Positions 1 through 8,557 of a DNA stretch of 39,419 nt are shown here, piece after piece. Made by a program: the position numbers and the translations under genes. Source of the stretch: CAYYNP01 sp964472545. Lineage in GTDB: Bacteria > Planctomycetota > Planctomycetia > Pirellulales > Thermoguttaceae. The stretch's first letter is position 1; each line of letters opens with the position of its first letter. The notes under the pieces were generated by a model that saw only the letters and a list, made by a program, of their open reading frames with translations, made no database searches and was not told where the DNA came from. The DNA lies in contig CAYYNP010000056.1 in assembly GCA_964472545.1 (NCBI GenBank), forward strand, positions 1 through 39,419, given 5' to 3'.

Positions 1-56
1 GAGTCTCGGCTAGATGTATGTCTCCGCATGATGAATCGTTCGCAGATGGGGGTGTC

Positions 57-78
57 GTCTCGCGGAGCGAGAGGCCTA
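57..78. repeat. REP-like hairpin element, family A (copy A1), probably truncated by the window edge
   Basis: A hairpin with stem TCTCGC/GCGAGA and loop GGA lies at 58-72. It is followed by GGCCTAC, so on the minus strand it reads GTAG-GCC-hairpin. The second family member is at 26529-26598. The cyaB stop codon (TAG, 76-78) is the TAG of this GTAG foot. The opposite arm is not recognisable and may lie outside the window or be degenerate. Confidence 0.55.
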
Positions 79-651
79 CTTTACGGCCGTCGGCCGCGGT
101 TCGCCGGCTTCCAGCAACAATTCCAGATAGCTGCGGTGTTCACTCTGGGCCAGCCCCAGCCGCTCGGCCAGCGAGGCGATGCAGGCCTTGGCCGCGTCGA
201 CTTCCGCCTCGTCGACAACCAGTTCCAACTCGGCGAACGTCCCCACTGAGTCGACGTCGTCGAGCGTGCCTTCAACCCGGCGATCCTGCCACGGAATCTC
301 GACCTTGCGGCGCGCCTTGCGAACCTCGGCCACCGGCCGGAATCCCAGGGCCTCGAGCATCTCCTGCCAGGCCTCGGCCGACTCCGCCCCGTCGGCCAGC
401 GGCAGCTCGATCTCCCGCCGCGTCTTGGTCGTACGATCGATCTTTGGGCCCTTATACGTAATGCAATTCGAGCCCCCCTTGCGGCGCACCCGCAGTGCTT
501 CGTCGGTCGCGGCGAAATCCCGCGCCGGATGGGCGAAGTAGAGATCGACTTCGATCTGCGGCTCGCCAATGTTCGCTCCGAGCGCTCGCAGCGTGGCTTC
601 AAGGGCAGCAAAATCGGCCGTGGGGAACTTCTGTTCGACTTCGTATTGCAT
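76..651 (-). CDS. cyaB: CYTH-domain protein, class IV adenylate cyclase (CyaB)-like
   Basis: A 191-aa CYTH (CyaB/thiamine-triphosphatase) tunnel-fold enzyme. It has the signature ExExK at the extreme N-terminus (E4, E6, K8 in MQYEVEQKF), basic strands ALRVRR, TYKGPK and RREIE, and the late acidic stretch LDDVDSVGTFAELE. The last of these is typical of the CyaB branch, which binds a triphosphate and metal and may make cAMP from ATP; other CYTH members hydrolyse inorganic or thiamine triphosphate. Activity cannot be settled from sequence. The ATG at 651 is chosen because ExExK normally lies within ten residues of the start; the frame stays open upstream to 828 but that part is not CYTH-like. 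The stop codon falls inside a hairpin repeat (57-78). Divergent from the STN-repeat genes. Confidence 0.85.
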   Translation of the reverse strand: MQYEVEQKFPTADFAALEATLRALGANIGEPQIEVDLYFAHPARDFAATDEALRVRRKGGSNCITYKGPKIDRTTKTRREIELPLADGAESAEAWQEMLEALGFRPVAEVRKARRKVEIPWQDRRVEGTLDDVDSVGTFAELELVVDEAEVDAAKACIASLAERLGLAQSEHRSYLELLLEAGEPRPTAVK

Positions 652-799
652 GGGTGGGCCGGAGCGGAGAGTTGGGCGTTCGGAGTCGCACGGACGGGGC
701 TGAGTTGGGGTGAGGATAGCATGCCGGCCAGGTCGCGGCAATCGAGGCGGGGATTCGCAGGCGACCGGGCTGGAAACGGTTCGCCGCCGGTGGATTTTC

Positions 800-829
800 T
801 TGACCGACCCCAGCCGAACGGGGTACAAT
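800..829 (+). promoter_or_regulatory. Candidate sigma70-type promoter of the STN-repeat gene cluster
   Basis: TTGACC (800-805), an 18-base spacer and TACAAT (824-829) lie about 90 bases before the first STN-repeat gene at 921. The match is 5/6 in both boxes. The expected transcript start is near 836. No other promoter-like sequence is seen in the two 53-base gaps of the cluster, which supports a single operon. Confidence 0.5.
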
Positions 830-920
830 CACTTCGGCCGACGGGGGCGTCTCGGAACATCGCGCCGGCAAGGCCCGTCCGGTCAAACTCTTGCGGTCTC
901 TTACGCAAAGGAGAGGTGTC

Positions 921-2303
921 ATGTCGCGTCTGTCTTCGACGGTGGGCATCGTGTTGCTGGCGGTTGTCGCGTTTGTCTGGGCGGCGAGCCCCTGCCGGGC
1001 GCAGTGGGGGGAACCCTCGGCGGCCGAAAAGAGGATCATCTCGGCCCTGGGCTCTCCAACGGTTTTCGAGTTCATCGAGGCGCCGCTGTGCGACGCCCTC
1101 GAGTACCTGCAAGATTATCACGAGATCGAGATCCAGATCGACTCCCGGGCGCTGGACGACGTGGGACTCGACGCGGACGTACCGGTGACTCGCAACGTGA
1201 AGCGTATCTCGTTGCGATCGGGCTTGCGGTTGATGTTGGGCTCACTCGATCTGGACTATCTGGTTCGCGACGAGGTGCTGCTGATCACGACGGCCGAAGA
1301 GGCCGACTACCAGTTGTACCCTCGCGTTTACCCGATCGACGACCTGATCGGCCGCGGCGGCGCGGCCGGCTCGCGGCGGCGAGATTGCCGGACGTTGATC
1401 GACGTGATTGCCTGCGTCGCCGTTCCGTGCAGTTGGGAGGAAGTCGGCGGGGCCGGCTCGATCGGGACCCTCCCGCCCGGCGAACCGAAGTCGCTGGTCG
1501 TCAGCCAGAATCTCCGCGGCCACGAGGAGGTGGCCGAGGTGCTGAAGCTGTTGCGTGCCGCGGCCGACTGCCCCGCGGACGAAACGTTGCGGGCGGCAGG
1601 CTTTTGGCCGGTTCGCTTCCGAACGGCCGCCGAGGTCCGCATCGAAGCTGCCCTAGAGTCGCCAACCGAATTGGAATTCACCGAAACGCCGCTGACCGAC
1701 GTGGTCGACTTCCTGCGGGACTACCACGCAATCGAGGTCCAAATCGACGATCGGGCGCTGGAGGACGTCGGCCTCGCACGCGACGTGCCGATCACGGCGA
1801 ACCTCAAGGAGATTCCCCTGCGCTCCGCCTTGCGGCTGGTGCTCCGCGAACTCGACCTGACCTACGTCATCCGCGACGAAGTCCTGATGATCACCACGCC
1901 TGAGGAAGCCGAGACGAGACTGTTGACGGTGATCTACCCCATGCAGCACATCCTGCCCGAGCACGGCAACGTCGGCCCGGACGGCGAGAGCTACAGCGAC
2001 GCGCTGATCGAGATGATCGTCTCGCTGATGGCGCCGACGAGTTGGGACGAAATCGGCGGCCCGGGCAGCATCGCCTGGCTTTCGATGGGCCGGATCGAGG
2101 CGCTGGTGGTCAGCCAAACTCCCGATGTACACGAGGAAATCGAAGCGTTCTTGAAGCGTCCCGAGTTCCGCCGCTCGCAGACGCCGAGAACCGGAGCATC
2201 GCGAGCAGAACCGCCGTTGACCGAAGCATCGCAAGCAGAACGGCCATCGCCTTCACCCCGACGAAGGGGCTTCCCGCTCCGGCGGCTGCTACGGCGACGG
2301 TGA
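921..2303 (+). CDS. Exported protein with two STN-like (secretin/TonB short N-terminal) repeat units, paralog 1
   Basis: A 460-aa protein with a signal peptide (hydrophobic residues 8-22, probable cleavage after CRA at 27). Two similar halves follow, at about 30-125 and 238-330. Each reads: SP-T-x-EF-E-x-PL-D-x-V-x-FL-x-DYH-x-IE-x-QID, then ISLRSALRLML, then a strand ending in VLLITT. That is the beta-alpha-beta pattern of STN/secretin N-domains. Each half is followed by a VYP-DDL/VIYP segment and a TSWDEIGGPGSI block ending in VVSQ-HEE, as in planctomycete secretin-related proteins. No secretin beta-barrel is present, so this is not an outer-membrane pore. The C-terminus is strongly basic (FPLRRLLRRR). 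The start at 921 has AAAGGAG eight bases upstream; an in-frame ATG at 891 lacks this. First of three tandem paralogs. Function unknown; a scaffold or interaction role at the cell envelope is inference. Confidence 0.85.
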   Translation: MSRLSSTVGIVLLAVVAFVWAASPCRAQWGEPSAAEKRIISALGSPTVFEFIEAPLCDALEYLQDYHEIEIQIDSRALDDVGLDADVPVTRNVKRISLRSGLRLMLGSLDLDYLVRDEVLLITTAEEADYQLYPRVYPIDDLIGRGGAAGSRRRDCRTLIDVIACVAVPCSWEEVGGAGSIGTLPPGEPKSLVVSQNLRGHEEVAEVLKLLRAAADCPADETLRAAGFWPVRFRTAAEVRIEAALESPTELEFTETPLTDVVDFLRDYHAIEVQIDDRALEDVGLARDVPITANLKEIPLRSALRLVLRELDLTYVIRDEVLMITTPEEAETRLLTVIYPMQHILPEHGNVGPDGESYSDALIEMIVSLMAPTSWDEIGGPGSIAWLSMGRIEALVVSQTPDVHEEIEAFLKRPEFRRSQTPRTGASRAEPPLTEASQAERPSPSPRRRGFPLRRLLRRR

Positions 2304-2356
2304 ACGTCGCTGCCATCGCAATCACTTGAGTCCCAACATATTCAAGGAAAGACGTC

Positions 2357-3697
2357 ATGTCGCGTTCGTTCTGGCCGATCGGCGCCGTGTTGTTGGCGGC
2401 CGCGGCGATAGCAGCCTCAGTGAACCCCTGCTCGGCCCAGTGGGGAGAACCCACAGCGGCCGAAAGGAAGATCCTCAAGGCGCTCGATTCTCCCACCGAA
2501 CTGGAGTACATCGAGACGCCGCTGAGCGACGTGGTCGATTTCCTGCGAGACTATCACCACATCGAAATCCAGATCGACGCCCGTTCCATGGCCGACGCGG
2601 GGCTCGATCCGGAGGAGCCGATCACCCGGGATCTCAAGAAAATCTCGCTGCGGTCGGCGTTGCGGCTGCTCTTGGATCCTCTCGGTATGGAGTACGTTCT
2701 CGACGACGACGTCCTGCTGCTGACGACGTTCGAGGACGTCGAGGACCGGATGATGCCGCGGGTCTATCCGATCGACGACCTGATCGGCCGGGCCGGCGTG
2801 GGCAACTCGCGGCGAGACGATTGCCGGGCGCTGATCGATCTACTCACGTCCACCGCCAGGCCGACCAGTTGGGACATCGTTGGTGGGTATGGTTCGATCG
2901 GGACCATCCCGCCGGGCGATCCGAAGTCGCTGGTCGTCTTTCAGACCACTTACGGGCACGAGGAAGTGGCCAACGTCCTTCAGCTACTGCGCGACGTGGC
3001 CAACGCCCCGGCCGCCGACGCCTTCCCGGCAACGGGCTTCGAGCTGACGCGTTACCGGACGGACCGAGAACAGCGGATCGAAAAGGCGCTCGCCGAGCCG
3101 GCCGATTTGGAGTTCATCGAAACACCGCTTAGCGATATCGTGGAATTCCTGCAGTACTACCATAAGATCGAAGTCCAGATCGACGAGGAAGCCCTGGACG
3201 ACATCGGCCTCGAGTCCGATTTGCCAGTCACCGTGAATCTGAAGCGAATCCCGCTGCGCTCGGCCTTGCGGCTGATGCTGCGCGAGCAAGACCTGTCGTA
3301 TGAAATCCGCCATGAAGTCCTGCTGATCACCACGCCGGAAGAGTCCGAGACGCATCTCTCGACGGTGGTTTACCCGTTTCAGCATTTTCTGCGCGAGCAT
3401 CGCGACAACGATTCCGACGTCGAGAGTTATCCCGACACGTTGATCGACTTGATCCGGTCGATGATCGCCCCGACGACTTGGGACACCGTGGGCGGCGCGG
3501 GGAGAGTGACGTGGCTCTCGCTAGGCCAGATCGAGGTGCTGGTGGTTCGCCAGACCTTGGACGTACATGAGGAGGTCACATCGCTGCTGCGACGTCCGGA
3601 ATTCCGCCCTGCCACACCGCCGCCGAGGGCCGAATCGCCAGCGTCGACACCCCGACGACGGACGTTCCCGTTGCGGCAGTTGCTGCGGCGGAGATGA
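2357..3697 (+). CDS. Exported protein with two STN-like repeat units, paralog 2
   Basis: A 446-aa paralog of the preceding gene. It has the same order: signal peptide (residues 1-28, ending in CSAQ), a WGEP-AAE start of the mature chain, STN-like unit 1 (PTELEYIETPLSDVVDFL), a VYPIDDLIG segment, STN-like unit 2 (ADLEFIETPLSDIVEFL), a TTWDTVGGAG block, a Pro/Ser linker and the basic tail FPLRQLLRRR. The start ATG follows AAGGAAAGACGTC, a usable ribosome binding site. It begins 53 bases after paralog 1 ends, and the same 53-base gap precedes paralog 3. This is the copy with the most regular repeats. Probably co-transcribed with its neighbours. Function unknown. Confidence 0.85.
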   Translation: MSRSFWPIGAVLLAAAAIAASVNPCSAQWGEPTAAERKILKALDSPTELEYIETPLSDVVDFLRDYHHIEIQIDARSMADAGLDPEEPITRDLKKISLRSALRLLLDPLGMEYVLDDDVLLLTTFEDVEDRMMPRVYPIDDLIGRAGVGNSRRDDCRALIDLLTSTARPTSWDIVGGYGSIGTIPPGDPKSLVVFQTTYGHEEVANVLQLLRDVANAPAADAFPATGFELTRYRTDREQRIEKALAEPADLEFIETPLSDIVEFLQYYHKIEVQIDEEALDDIGLESDLPVTVNLKRIPLRSALRLMLREQDLSYEIRHEVLLITTPEESETHLSTVVYPFQHFLREHRDNDSDVESYPDTLIDLIRSMIAPTTWDTVGGAGRVTWLSLGQIEVLVVRQTLDVHEEVTSLLRRPEFRPATPPPRAESPASTPRRRTFPLRQLLRRR

Positions 3698-3750
3698 ACG
3701 TCTTTGCCGGAGCCGTTACCCGAGCGTCCCGTTCGGCGCGGAGAAGAAAC

Positions 3751-5079
3751 ATGTCGCATACGCCTACTGCCGCCGGCATGACGGTATGGATCGCGTTGCT
3801 CTTTGCCGGCAACGTTCCCTGCCAGGCACAAGTGTGGGGAGAGCCGTCGGCGGCCGAAAAGAAGATTGCCGCGGCGCTCGATTCACCGGTCGACGTGAGT
3901 TTCATTGAGGCGCCCCTCTCCGACGTCGTGGAATTGCTCGCGTATCCCCACGGCATCGAAATCCGGATCGATCGTCGAGGCTTATCCCACGCGAGATTCG
4001 ATCCGGACACGCCCGTCACGCGCGACTTCAACGGCATCCGGCTTCGCTCGGCCTTGAGGCTGGTTCTAGAGCAGTGGGACCTCGGGTTTGCGGTGGTCGA
4101 CGGAGCAGTGTTCGTCAGCACGGCCGAAGAGGCCGTGTGTTACGGCTACGTGCGGCTGTATACGGTCGACGATCTGATTGCCCGCCTTCGTGCCGCCGGG
4201 TGGCAAGAGGGGGAAGGCGACGTGTTGATCGACCTCGTCGCCACGGTGGTTGATCCGCTCAGCCATTGGGGCGGTGGGGGCGTGTGCTGGCGTGGCGCGC
4301 TTGCGCCCGGCGCTCCGGAAGTGTTGGTCGTCTGGGATAACCTGCAGGGCCACGAAGAGGTGGCCAATGTGTTGACGCTCCTGCGGCGCGCCGCCGACCT
4401 CTCGTCCGATCGCACGCGGCGGCCGAGCGACGTACGGCCGATCCGAATCCGTGAGCCGGGTGAAAGCCGAATCGTCGCGGCGCTCGATTCGCCTATCGAG
4501 ATGCAGTTCGCCGACACGCCGCTGGATATCGCCGTCGAATTGTTGCGAAAACAGCACGGCATCGAAATCCAAATCAACTACGGCAAACTTGCCGACGCAC
4601 GCATCGAGCCGGACGTGCCGCTCTTGCATCGCGGCGAAATGGTCCCCCTGCGAGGTGCGCTGCGGCGGATGTTGCGCCGTTACTATCTGGCCTACGTGAT
4701 CCGAGACGAAGTCCTCCTGATCACCACGTTGGACGACGCATGGACACGAACATCGACGGTAATCTACCCCCTGCCGCGACGCTCACCCGATCCTCGCGAG
4801 GCTGGCCCCAACGACGTCCCCTTCGTCGAAGCCTTGAAGGACACGATCACCGCGACGATCGAACCGTCGAGTTGGACGAGCGGGCCGGGCACGATCTCGG
4901 CGCTGTCGATCGATCAAAGGGAAGTGCTCGTGGTACGGCAGACAGACGAAGTACACGAGCAGATAGCCGAGTTTCTGCAGCGTCCCGAATTCCGGCGGTC
5001 GCAAGCGTCGCCGCCTTCGCGCGGCCGCGGCTTGCTAAGGCGGAGGCTCTTTCCGCCGCGTCGCGCGACCCGACGGTAA
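3751..5079 (+). CDS. Exported protein with two STN-like repeat units, paralog 3 (divergent)
   Basis: A 442-aa third member of the tandem array and the most divergent. The signal peptide (MSHTPTAAG... to QAQ) is followed by WGEPSAAEKKI, the same mature N-terminus as paralogs 1 and 2. STN-like unit 1 (VDVSFIEAPLSDVVELL) has lost the DYH motif, reading YPHGIEI instead. Unit 2 reads MQFADTPLDIAVELLRKQHGIEIQI. The second block has shortened to SSWTSGPGTISALS. The C-terminal tail is still basic (LLRRRLFPPRRATRR). The start at 3751 is preceded by GGAGAAGAAAC; the frame is open from 3694, overlapping the previous stop, but the in-frame upstream peptide has no signal-peptide character. Convergent with the alcohol dehydrogenase gene, only 27 bases away. 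Confidence 0.82.
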   Translation: MSHTPTAAGMTVWIALLFAGNVPCQAQVWGEPSAAEKKIAAALDSPVDVSFIEAPLSDVVELLAYPHGIEIRIDRRGLSHARFDPDTPVTRDFNGIRLRSALRLVLEQWDLGFAVVDGAVFVSTAEEAVCYGYVRLYTVDDLIARLRAAGWQEGEGDVLIDLVATVVDPLSHWGGGGVCWRGALAPGAPEVLVVWDNLQGHEEVANVLTLLRRAADLSSDRTRRPSDVRPIRIREPGESRIVAALDSPIEMQFADTPLDIAVELLRKQHGIEIQINYGKLADARIEPDVPLLHRGEMVPLRGALRRMLRRYYLAYVIRDEVLLITTLDDAWTRTSTVIYPLPRRSPDPREAGPNDVPFVEALKDTITATIEPSSWTSGPGTISALSIDQREVLVVRQTDEVHEQIAEFLQRPEFRRSQASPPSRGRGLLRRRLFPPRRATRR

Positions 5080-5106
5080 CCGAGACCCTGCAGCGGGTGC
5101 TCCCGG

Positions 5107-6108
5107 TCAGCCCGTCACCAGCACGCCGGTGCCGTCGATGCGGCCAGCTTTCAAGTCCTGTAGTGCCCGATTCGCATCGGCCAGAGGATAGCTCGTCGTG
5201 TGTGGACGGATCGGGATCTCGGCGGCCTCGGCCAGCAGATTGCGGCCGTCGTCGCGGGTGTTGCAGGTGACCGAGCGGACGTCGCGTTCGTAGAAGATGT
5301 GACGCTCGTAGTCCATCTCCGGCAGGGGCGTCATGTAGATGCCGGCCAACGCCAACGTGCCGCCCTTCCGCAACGCCCGCAAAGCCGGAGGAACCAGTTC
5401 GCCGGCCGGGGCGAAGATGATCGCCGCATCGACCTTCACCGGCAAGTCGTCGGCGCGTGCGCCGGCCCAAACGGCCCCCATCTGCCGGGCCAACTCGCGA
5501 CGGCTCTCGCCGCGCGTGACGACGTGAACTTCGCAACCGCGATGCAAGGCGATTTGTATCACTACGTGGGCCGACGAGCCGAAACCGTACAACGCCAGCT
5601 TGCCTCCCTGCGGCACCCGGGCGCGCCGCAAGGCCGCGTAGCCGATGATGCCCGCGCACAACAGCGGCGCCGCGTCGACGTCGTCGAACACCTCCGGGAT
5701 TTCGTACGCAAACCGCGCCGGCACGACGACGTATTCCGCATAGCCCCCGTCGGCATGATAGCCGGTGAAACGGGCCGATTCGCAGAGGTTCTCCCGCCCC
5801 TCGCGGCAGAAGCGGCACTCGCGGCACGTCTGCCGCAGCCAGGCCACACCGACGCGCGTGCCCAATTCGATCGATTCACATCCCGGCCCGACCGTATCCA
5901 CCGTGCCGACGACCTGATGCCCCGGCACGATCGGCAGCGTTTCCTGAGGCAGATCGCCTTCGATCACGTGCAAGTCGGTCCGGCAGATCGCACAGCAACG
6001 GACCCTCAACCGCACTTCCCCGGGACCGGGTTCGGGGATCGGTACGTCGGCCAGCCGCAACGGCGCCGACTCGATCGGCGCGATTCGATCCAGCAACATG
6101 GCTTTCAT
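5107..6108 (-). CDS. Zinc-dependent alcohol dehydrogenase (MDR superfamily)
   Basis: A 333-aa medium-chain dehydrogenase/reductase. Catalytic zinc ligands are visible as C42 (ICRTD), H64 (VPGHQ) and C151 (PLLCAG); the structural-zinc cysteines are C95, C98, C101 and C109 (CRECRFCREGRENLC). The Rossmann dinucleotide-binding loop is YGFGSSAH near residue 174. It is expected to oxidise an alcohol or reduce an aldehyde with NAD(P); the overall pattern, with a short loop after the structural zinc, resembles the AdhA-like branch. The ATG at 6108 is chosen because it begins MKAMLL, the usual family start, with GGAGG eight bases upstream; the frame is open to 6180. It lies 103 bases after the flavoprotein gene on the same strand, so a two-gene unit is possible. 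Confidence 0.9.
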   Translation of the reverse strand: MKAMLLDRIAPIESAPLRLADVPIPEPGPGEVRLRVRCCAICRTDLHVIEGDLPQETLPIVPGHQVVGTVDTVGPGCESIELGTRVGVAWLRQTCRECRFCREGRENLCESARFTGYHADGGYAEYVVVPARFAYEIPEVFDDVDAAPLLCAGIIGYAALRRARVPQGGKLALYGFGSSAHVVIQIALHRGCEVHVVTRGESRRELARQMGAVWAGARADDLPVKVDAAIIFAPAGELVPPALRALRKGGTLALAGIYMTPLPEMDYERHIFYERDVRSVTCNTRDDGRNLLAEAAEIPIRPHTTSYPLADANRALQDLKAGRIDGTGVLVTG

Positions 6109-6211
6109 GCCCGGGCCTCCGGCGGCGTGGTTTCGTATCCCAGCATACGCCTCCCACCACCACCGGGCAACGCCACTCACGTCGCCACCCGAGTCCTGCC
6201 GTGTGGTCCTG

Positions 6212-7219
6212 TCAGATCGCCGGGCCCACGTGCGAAATCAACGCCTTCATGTAGTTGCCGCGTGCAAAGGCCGACGGGTCGGAGCAATTCTCGCGGCTCA
6301 TGCTGCCCTTGAGCTGATCGACCGATTCGTAACTCTTCGCCTCGAGCAAACTGCTCAGTCCGGAGAGAATTCGCTCGACGGCCCCGATTCCCTCCTGCAA
6401 CAGCACCGAAGCGATCATGCCCACGTCGGCGCCGACCAGCAGGGCCTTCAACAGCGAGTCGCCGTCGTGAATGCCGGTGGTCACCGCCAGCGAAGCGTCG
6501 ACCCGATTGCGCAGAATGGCCGCCCAACGCAGCGGCAACAGCAGCTCGAAAGGCCGGCTCAGTTCGAGTTCCGACTTGGTGGTCAGTTCGATCAGATCGA
6601 TGTCGGGCTGGAGATACCGGTTGAAGAGCACCAGGCCGTCGGCGCCGGCGTCGACCAGCCGCTTGGCCAGATTGGCAAACGCGGAGAAATACGGCCCGAC
6701 CTTCACCGCCAGCGGGATCGAAATCGACTCGCGCACGGCCGCCACCAGGTCGACGTGCTGCTGCTCGACGTCTTCACCGCTGAGTGTGACGTCGGTCGGT
6801 ACGTAGTAGACGTTCAACTCCAAAGCGTCGGCGCCGGCTTCTTCCATCCGCCTGGCGTAGCTCACCCAACCGCCCTGCGACGACCCGTTGAGGCTGGCGA
6901 TCAAAGGGATCGACACGGCCCGCTTGGCGTCGCCGATGTAGTCCAAATACTTCTCCGGCCCGGTGCGATAGTCGGACGGCTCCGGGAAGAAGGAGAGCGA
7001 CTCGGCAAACCCCTCAGAGCCGGCATCCTGGACGTCGCTCATGTCGACGTCGTCGTGCTCGATCTGCTCCTCAAACAGCGAAGGCAGCACTGCCGCCGCC
7101 GCCCCGGCTTGCTCCAACTCGCGGAGCTTATCCAGGTCGTTGGTCACCGGACAGGCCGAAATCACCAACGGGTTCTTCAGGGACAGGCCGAGATACTCGG
7201 TGCTGAGACTCGCGCTCAT
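6212..7219 (-). CDS. Dihydroorotate dehydrogenase-like FMN protein
   Basis: A 335-aa TIM-barrel flavoprotein of the dihydroorotate-dehydrogenase-like family. Visible elements are the N-terminal TEYLGLSLKNPLVISACP, SLNGSSQGGW with the following ELNVYYVPTD strand, PLAVKVGPYFS with the FMN-contacting lysine, and the late phosphate-binding segment TTGIHDGDSLLKALLVGADV. The divergence from true PyrD suggests a different substrate; relatives are often annotated only as DHOD-like, some near pyruvate:ferredoxin oxidoreductase genes, but no such gene is here. Two start codons lie six bases apart (7225 and 7219); 7219 is preferred because AAAGGA abuts the first but is well spaced for the second. A minus-strand TATAAT at 7376-7381 could be the -10 of its promoter, though no good -35 is visible. 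Confidence 0.85.
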   Translation of the reverse strand: MSASLSTEYLGLSLKNPLVISACPVTNDLDKLRELEQAGAAAAVLPSLFEEQIEHDDVDMSDVQDAGSEGFAESLSFFPEPSDYRTGPEKYLDYIGDAKRAVSIPLIASLNGSSQGGWVSYARRMEEAGADALELNVYYVPTDVTLSGEDVEQQHVDLVAAVRESISIPLAVKVGPYFSAFANLAKRLVDAGADGLVLFNRYLQPDIDLIELTTKSELELSRPFELLLPLRWAAILRNRVDASLAVTTGIHDGDSLLKALLVGADVGMIASVLLQEGIGAVERILSGLSSLLEAKSYESVDQLKGSMSRENCSDPSAFARGNYMKALISHVGPAI

Positions 7220-7511
7220 GGTCATTCCTTTCTTGAGGGATCGCTGCCGGTGGCAATCGGGGTGCTTCTTCGGCGTATACGGGATTCAGGCTGACGCGGG
7301 CCGAATCAAGGGAGGCTTGCGCTGCCGCGATCGCGCCTTCCCAGGCCGGGACTGATTGTGGCCGACAACCACCCGATTATACGGTGCCGGGGAAGGGGCC
7401 GGACACGATCGGATCGAATCGGCGGGAATTGGCCGAATGGACAGTCTGCCGCGACGACGCTCCACCGTGGGGTATGATGATAGGCCGCTGTGCAGCCTGC
7501 GTCAACGACCG

Positions 7512-8240
7512 CTACCGTCGCTTCGCCGTCTCGCCTGAAGAATCCGACGGCTTCATTGAGGAGAATGCCCAGTCGCTCGGCGCTGATGAAGACCGCAGCC
7601 GAGCAGGAGGGTCGACGCCGGCATGCCCCGGCAGCGGCATCGGCCGCACGCCCGGATCGGGCCGTGGCGCTGCGATTGGACGACTGGGCTCGATCTGCAC
7701 GGCACCCGGCAGCGGTCCCGACGGAGCGGCGGCCGGTTGGGGCGTCATACTGCGATGCACGACCGGAGCCACCGGTGTGGGCTGCGAGAAGACCGGCTGC
7801 GTCGGCACGGGATGAAATCGCGGACGATGGGGATACTGCACTTGCGGCTCAACGGGCGGCCGTGCAGGGCCGAGCAGCGCGAACAACGGAAATAGCGGCC
7901 CGCGCGGCCGGCACCCGGGCGGTCGACACGTGCTGCACGTCGCGCTCTCACACGGCACAGCATAGTGAGCCTGACCCATGCCGGGGATTTCCGGAGCCGG
8001 CTCCGTGGGCGGCATCGCCATCGCCGGGGTCGGAGCGCAGTCTACGGCGCAATCGCCCGTCTCACAGGGTGCTGCACAGCCGGTGTCCGAACTGGTTCGC
8101 CACGGCAGTCGGTTCAATTCCAACGAGACGACCAGTCCATGGCGCGCCCGCGGCCAGCAGCGGCACCCGCCGGCCACCATCGGCAGGCAGCAACACGCCA
8201 GAACAACCACCCCGATCGATCTCAAGCGGCCCGTCAACAC
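7512..8240 (-). CDS. Proline-rich exported or lipoprotein-like planctomycete protein
   Basis: A 242-aa protein starting at a GTG. The N-terminus has a short basic stretch and a hydrophobic segment (GVVVLACCCLPMVAGGC); the cysteine could be a lipidation site, but AGGC is a poor lipobox. RHGLVVSLELNRLPW follows, a segment I recognise as recurrent in planctomycete envelope proteins. A Cys-rich part (about 40-100) and a long Pro-rich low-complexity tail complete it. Codon third positions are G/C-rich throughout, supporting translation. The frame is open upstream to 8402, but only the region from 8240 gives a signal-like start. Neighbours give no hint of function. The start choice is uncertain. 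Confidence 0.6.
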   Translation of the reverse strand: MLTGRLRSIGVVVLACCCLPMVAGGCRCWPRARHGLVVSLELNRLPWRTSSDTGCAAPCETGDCAVDCAPTPAMAMPPTEPAPEIPGMGQAHYAVPCESATCSTCRPPGCRPRGPLFPLFALLGPARPPVEPQVQYPHRPRFHPVPTQPVFSQPTPVAPVVHRSMTPQPAAAPSGPLPGAVQIEPSRPIAAPRPDPGVRPMPLPGHAGVDPPARLRSSSAPSDWAFSSMKPSDSSGETAKRR

Positions 8241-8557
8241 GGCACACCCCCGATCCTCAGGTTGTAAACATCCGTCGCCTCGTTGCAGCGCAACCGCGCA
8301 CCGCCATTGCCGAGGCAACGCCTTTCCGGTTTGATCGGCAGCGGGGGGCCTGAGTATTAAGGATAATCGGAAAAGTTTGCCTAGTCCGCTCAGGCGCAAC
8401 ACCCGGGCGATCTACAAGATCACACCACACAGAAGGGTTGCACCACGCTTTCGCGACCAGTAGCGTGGAGAGCGTAGTTCGACTGTCTCACTTCCGTATC
8501 ACGCGGATTACCCTTCGATAGGCACCGGTTCTCGAAATACGGGAAAGGAACGCTGCG
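8241..8557. other. Divergent intergenic region without a gene
   Basis: 317 bases between the minus-strand proline-rich protein and the plus-strand prenyltransferase-repeat gene. It must hold both promoters, but I see no convincing -35/-10 pair. Two weak inverted repeats are visible: CCACGCT/AGCGTGG (8443-8449 and 8462-8468) and GCCTGAG/CTCAGGC (8348-8354 and 8389-8395). The second flanks an AT-richer patch with GGATAAT. Confidence 0.4.

Noticed and set aside
891..920. Upstream ATG for STN paralog 1
   Set aside because: It would put ten polar residues before the signal peptide and lacks a ribosome site, whereas 921 has AAAGGAG and starts MSR like paralog 2.
8443..8468. Hairpin CCACGCT/AGCGTGG as a sixth repeat family or terminator
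   Set aside because: Stem of only 7 bp with a 12-base loop, no U-tract and no second copy seen in the window.
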